From contig JAFKGQ010000008.1 of NCBI GenBank assembly GCA_017307755.1, forward strand, positions 372,001 to 436,000: a stretch of DNA of 64,000 bases, read 5' to 3'. Position 1 is the first letter of the stretch. Every line of letters begins with the position of its first letter. Below are positions 60,768 through 64,000 of the stretch, piece after piece. The position numbers and the translations under genes were made by a program. The notes beneath the pieces were generated by a model that saw only the letters and a list, made by a program, of their open reading frames with translations, did no database searches and was not told the origin of the DNA. Source of the stretch: Chitinophagaceae bacterium. GTDB taxonomy: Bacteria; Bacteroidota; Bacteroidia; Chitinophagales; Chitinophagaceae.

Positions 60768-63500
60768 ATGAAAACCTCTTTTACACCTACCCTACCCGTA
60801 AAGGTTTTTCTCGTCATCGGCACTCTCCTGCTCTTAAACAAAAAGGGGCTCGCCCAGGATAACTGTTCCAGCCCGAAAGCGCTCACTTCCGGCACTTCCT
60901 GTAGCAGCTTTGCCACCCAATTGAAGGGTATGAGCCCCACGTCCGGTGTGCCCGGGTCTTGCGGTGATCCCAACTCGGCTGACGCCTGGTTCCAATTTAC
61001 AGCTGCCAGCGCTTTCCCAACTATCAGTCTCAACGGTATAGGGGCCAATTTCAAGGCAGCCACTCCTGTCCTGCAGCTGCTCTCGGGCTCCTGCGGCAGT
61101 TGGACCTCGTTGGGTTGTGTAACGGGCAATACGACCTCCAGCACCCTTTCCTTGTCTGTCCTCTCCGTCGTCGGTGGCAGCGGACTTACAATAGGCCAAA
61201 GTTATTACGTACGGGTACTTACAAACACCAGCACCGGTACGATCCCATCGGGCACATGGTTATACGGCATCTGTATAACAGACCCTCCGGCTCCTACCGT
61301 GGACTATGGTAAAAGCTATGTCAATATCACCAAGGGCGCCACGGGCGGTACCGTCGAGCCGGGCGACACGCTGGAGATACGCGCTACCTTTGTCGTAAAG
61401 GCCAATGCCACTAATAACACCGCTTTTAAAGACGCCATTCCCGCGGGTACATCCTATATACCCGGCACCTTGAGGGTTCTCACAAATGAAGGAAAGATCT
61501 ACCAGCAGTTTACCGATGCCGGCGGCGACGACGCCGGTACCATCAGTGGCTCGGCGGTCACGATCAATATGGGTACGGGCGCAACCGCTACCTCCGGTGG
61601 AAAGGTTTCCAATACCAGCAAACCAAACTTCTACGGCAGCACCTGTATCATGGTGGCTTCCTTCCGCGTAGTGGTCACCGGAGCGTACGGCTCACAGATC
61701 AATGTGGGCAATGGTTCCTTCACCTACGCCGGCGCCACCAGTAATACCATCAACTTCCCTGCCTATACCATCATGGTATTCAAAAACCTTGGCCTCTGTA
61801 GCAATTCTGTCGGCACCAACGCCCTTATCAATGAGTACGGTGGTACCTTCGGCAACGGCACTGCAAAGGACAGGACACCTTCCAATAAGGTGCCATCCAA
61901 CTATACTTATGCCGCCTTTTCATCCAGTGGCAGCATGCCGCAAGACTATTATTATGGTGTATCCAATAACACCAGCGGCGGCAATTCAATCGCCTCAGGC
62001 TTTGCCTCCTCCAATACGGCCTGGCCTTTACCCGACAACGGCAGCCCCAACCACCGTATCTTCGGCGTATGGGACATCATCGGGGACCACACGGGCGCCA
62101 GCAATCCGTTGTTGGGCAACGCGCCCACCAGCACTCCAACCAGCAACGGAGGCTACATGGTAGTGGTCAACTCCGCTTACCGGACAGACACCGCCTTTCT
62201 GGACACTGTATATAACTTATGTCCCAACACCTATTATCAATATACCGCCTGGTTCCGTAACATCTGTTCCCATTGCGGCTGCGACTCCAACGGGACTGGC
62301 AACACCGCCAACGGATATATCCCCTCCAGCCCGGGCGACTCCTCCGGCGTTCAGCCCAACCTTACCTTCAATATCAATGGATACGATTATTATACAACGG
62401 GCAATATGAAATATACGGGTCAATGGGTACAGAAAGGGTTCACCTACCTGACAGGCCCGACCCAGACGACGATGATCATCAGCATCCGTAACAATGCGCC
62501 CGGCGGAGGCGGTAACGACTGGGCCATCGACGACATCGGCGTATCCTCCTGTTATCCCAGCATGCTGCTGACACCCGATAAACCCGACACACTTTGCCAG
62601 GGCGCAGACGACACCGTACGATTCAAGGTCACCGCCTTCTTTAATAACTACACGGAATGGAAGCTGGAAAAAAGCACAGACAACGGCGTCACCTGGACTT
62701 CCACCGGCGTTGATACGACAGGCAAGCCAGCCTCGGGCAGCGGCACTCCTGTATACAATGCCTCCTCCGGTCAATACGAATACCTCGTCACCCGTTATTT
62801 CAGGCTGAACGCGGTCGACGCCATGATAAAGTATCGTATCACCGTGGCCAGTACAACAGCCAACCTCAGCAATGCCAACTGTTCATTTATCACCTCTTCG
62901 CCCAAGATCGTATATGCCATCAATTGTAATGTGCCGCTCCCGACACGACTCATCAGCTTCAAGGGACAGGTAAATCCGTCAGCAGGCGGACAAGGCTTCC
63001 TGCAATGGGTATCCGCCGGCGAGGTGGATGGTACGATCTACACCGTGGAGAGCAGCAATGACGGCACGCGCTTTGCCGCCATTGGCACCGTGCATGGACA
63101 GGCGTCCCCGGGACAGGGATCAAGCTATCAGTTTGCAGACCCCACACCGCTGGCAGGGGCCAGATACTATCGCATACGTATATCCGCTGGCATATATAGC
63201 ATCTACAGCACACAGGTGATGTTGAGTGACGGCAGCATATCTTTTGCCATCCGGGACCTGGGCAACCCTTTTACAGATCATATCACGATGGAACTGGCCA
63301 GCCCCGCCGATGCGACAATACGCCTCAGCCTGGTGGACATGTATGGGCGTGTGGTAAAGGCGCAGCGACAGACGATTACCCAGGGGCTGAACAATTTCGA
63401 TATACCGGGGTTGGGAGGGTTGTCCAACGGGACATATATTCTGCAGATCACTGTGGGTGATAAGATCTTCACCAGGAAGCTGGTGAAATACACAAAGTAG
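60768..63500 (+). CDS. Large T9SS-sorted surface protein
   Basis: A 910-residue protein starting at ATG 60768 (signal peptide M-K-T-S-F ... K-G-L-A-Q). The N-terminal domain (about 25-170) has D-A-W-F-Q-F-T-A and resembles pre-peptidase/CUB-like beta sandwiches. A DUF11-like segment follows (G-D-T-L-E-I-R-A-T-F), then a Ser/Asn/Gly-rich stretch and a segment with N-N-D/G-N-D-W-A-I-D-D-I-G-V. The C-terminus has a T9SS type A domain (N-P-F-T-D-H-I-T, D-M-Y-G-R-V-V, G-T-Y-I-L-Q-I, ending R-K-L-V-K-Y-T-K). Probably an adhesin or matrix protein. Divergent from the sugar dehydrogenase-like gene. Confidence 0.83.
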   Translation: MKTSFTPTLPVKVFLVIGTLLLLNKKGLAQDNCSSPKALTSGTSCSSFATQLKGMSPTSGVPGSCGDPNSADAWFQFTAASAFPTISLNGIGANFKAATPVLQLLSGSCGSWTSLGCVTGNTTSSTLSLSVLSVVGGSGLTIGQSYYVRVLTNTSTGTIPSGTWLYGICITDPPAPTVDYGKSYVNITKGATGGTVEPGDTLEIRATFVVKANATNNTAFKDAIPAGTSYIPGTLRVLTNEGKIYQQFTDAGGDDAGTISGSAVTINMGTGATATSGGKVSNTSKPNFYGSTCIMVASFRVVVTGAYGSQINVGNGSFTYAGATSNTINFPAYTIMVFKNLGLCSNSVGTNALINEYGGTFGNGTAKDRTPSNKVPSNYTYAAFSSSGSMPQDYYYGVSNNTSGGNSIASGFASSNTAWPLPDNGSPNHRIFGVWDIIGDHTGASNPLLGNAPTSTPTSNGGYMVVVNSAYRTDTAFLDTVYNLCPNTYYQYTAWFRNICSHCGCDSNGTGNTANGYIPSSPGDSSGVQPNLTFNINGYDYYTTGNMKYTGQWVQKGFTYLTGPTQTTMIISIRNNAPGGGGNDWAIDDIGVSSCYPSMLLTPDKPDTLCQGADDTVRFKVTAFFNNYTEWKLEKSTDNGVTWTSTGVDTTGKPASGSGTPVYNASSGQYEYLVTRYFRLNAVDAMIKYRITVASTTANLSNANCSFITSSPKIVYAINCNVPLPTRLISFKGQVNPSAGGQGFLQWVSAGEVDGTIYTVESSNDGTRFAAIGTVHGQASPGQGSSYQFADPTPLAGARYYRIRISAGIYSIYSTQVMLSDGSISFAIRDLGNPFTDHITMELASPADATIRLSLVDMYGRVVKAQRQTITQGLNNFDIPGLGGLSNGTYILQITVGDKIFTRKLVKYTK

Positions 63501-63527
63501 CCGTTTTCGATCCGTACCCTTATAGCT

Positions 63528-63558
63528 GCCGGCCGGAGGTTTCCGGCCGGCTTTTTTT
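63528..63558 (+). terminator. Rho-independent terminator
   Basis: GCCGGCCGGA and TCCGGCCGGC form a perfect 10-bp stem with a 4-nt loop, followed by seven T. It ends the T9SS protein transcript. Confidence 0.92.
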
Positions 63559-63573
63559 ATTACATTTACTTTT

Positions 63574-64000
63574 ATGAAACCCTTTTTCCCGCTGTGTATC
63601 CTGCTGTTCGCAGCCTGTGAGTCGCCTTCCAGCCAGATCAAAAAAAGCTTTCAGACGGTGAATGCATCTCTCGAAAAGTCCAATCAGGTAGTACTGGCGA
63701 AAGGACAATATGCCCTTGCCTATAACAATATCCAGCTCCATCGTGATAAGAACCCGCAGCTGGCAGCAAAAGCCGATAGTCTGTACGCCATGGCCGAAGA
63801 AGCCCGTTTGTATGTCGATCAGTTGAAACAACGGCTGCTGGCGGTAGACAGTGTAGGTGAAACGATCGGGCCGGCCGAAAAGTTATTGGTACATACTCCC
63901 GCCGGCGATAGTATATTGACATACCTTCAAAAGATATCCTGGTACGCCCATGGAGGTCTTACGACAAAAGAAAAAACTCACCGCCTTGACAGTGCCTTGA
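63574..64000 (+). CDS. Lipoprotein with coiled-coil N-terminus, partial (runs off the window)
   Basis: The first 142 residues are visible. A lipoprotein signal (F-P-L-C-I-L-L-F-A-A-C) precedes a helical region with I-K-K-S-F-Q-T-V-N-A-S-L-E-K-S-N. This resembles the N-terminal helix wording of GldM-type gliding/secretion proteins, but here behind a lipobox, so the likeness may be superficial. Start ATG lies 15 bp after the terminator T-run. No domain can be assigned from this fragment. Confidence 0.7.
   Translation, partial: MKPFFPLCILLFAACESPSSQIKKSFQTVNASLEKSNQVVLAKGQYALAYNNIQLHRDKNPQLAAKADSLYAMAEEARLYVDQLKQRLLAVDSVGETIGPAEKLLVHTPAGDSILTYLQKISWYAHGGLTTKEKTHRLDSAL

Noticed and set aside
58796..61144. 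Extended 782-residue version of the sugar dehydrogenase-like protein
   Set aside because: The first 198 residues overlap the divergent T9SS gene and show no domain; a signal peptide begins at 60550.

Overview
The window looks like a chromosomal segment of a Bacteroidota bacterium, most likely of the Chitinophaga/Niastella kind (Chitinophagaceae). The reasons are: four proteins with type IX secretion (T9SS) C-terminal sorting domains; an outer-membrane beta-barrel receptor with a carboxypeptidase-regulatory-like N-terminus; three LytTR response regulators; propeller-type sensor kinases; tail-collar proteins; and repeated promoter boxes of the Bacteroidota type TAnnTTTG. Several of these boxes lie so close to start codons that the mRNAs would be nearly leaderless. 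No rRNA operon, CRISPR array or intact transposase was seen.

Layout. 0-3.8 kb: end of a HisKA_2-type kinase with its LytTR regulator, a 1-Cys peroxiredoxin, an SQR-like flavoprotein and small unknown proteins. 3.9-8.5 kb (minus): LytS-like kinase, LytTR regulator and a secreted GH38-type alpha-mannosidase. 8.6-15.7 kb: DUF2911 protein, outer-membrane receptor, a T9SS beta-helix protein and three tandem tail-collar proteins. 15.9-18.3 kb: a lipoprotein, then a frameshifted AAA ATPase gene headed by a regular array of four 9-bp half-sites, and a decayed minus-strand remnant. 18.4-23.1 kb: a DNA-alkylation repair cluster (PF09859-type oxygenase, AlkA, NTF2-like protein, AlkB, an O6-methylguanine methyltransferase and an AraC-methyltransferase fusion). 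Five of its six promoters share the element GCAA-N4-CGGATT at a constant 21 bp from the -7 box. 23.2-28 kb: GH20 hexosaminidase, PIN toxin-antitoxin pair, orphan Mu Gam-like protein, GNAT acetyltransferase.

28.1-38.4 kb: a block between two 55-bp direct repeat copies. It carries a propeller protein, a propeller histidine kinase with LytTR regulator, and a run of exported proteins (IPT/propeller lipoprotein, tail-fibre-like protein, M43 protease, T9SS protein). 38.5-42.6 kb: a small defence-like region (MNT/HEPN pair, Shedu-like DUF4263 protein, convergent P-loop ATPase) ending at tRNA-Ser(GGA), with a 20-bp duplicate of the tRNA 3' end beside it. 42.6-64 kb: GC-richer, more housekeeping-like DNA: TatD, polysaccharide deacetylase, ARPP-1 protein, GltX, XRE/DUF4870 regulator, B12-binding protein, enoyl-CoA hydratase, an EndoQ-like PHP domain fused to a UvrD helicase, T5orf172 protein, M16 peptidase, class II fumarase, a glucose/sorbosone dehydrogenase-like T9SS protein, a large T9SS surface protein and the start of a lipoprotein.

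The most notable results are the alkylation-response regulon with its conserved promoter architecture, the 27-bp-periodic half-site array at the ATPase gene, the EndoQ-UvrD fusion, and the Shedu-like/ATPase pair next to a tRNA with an att-like duplication. All family assignments come from reading motifs; no database search was run.
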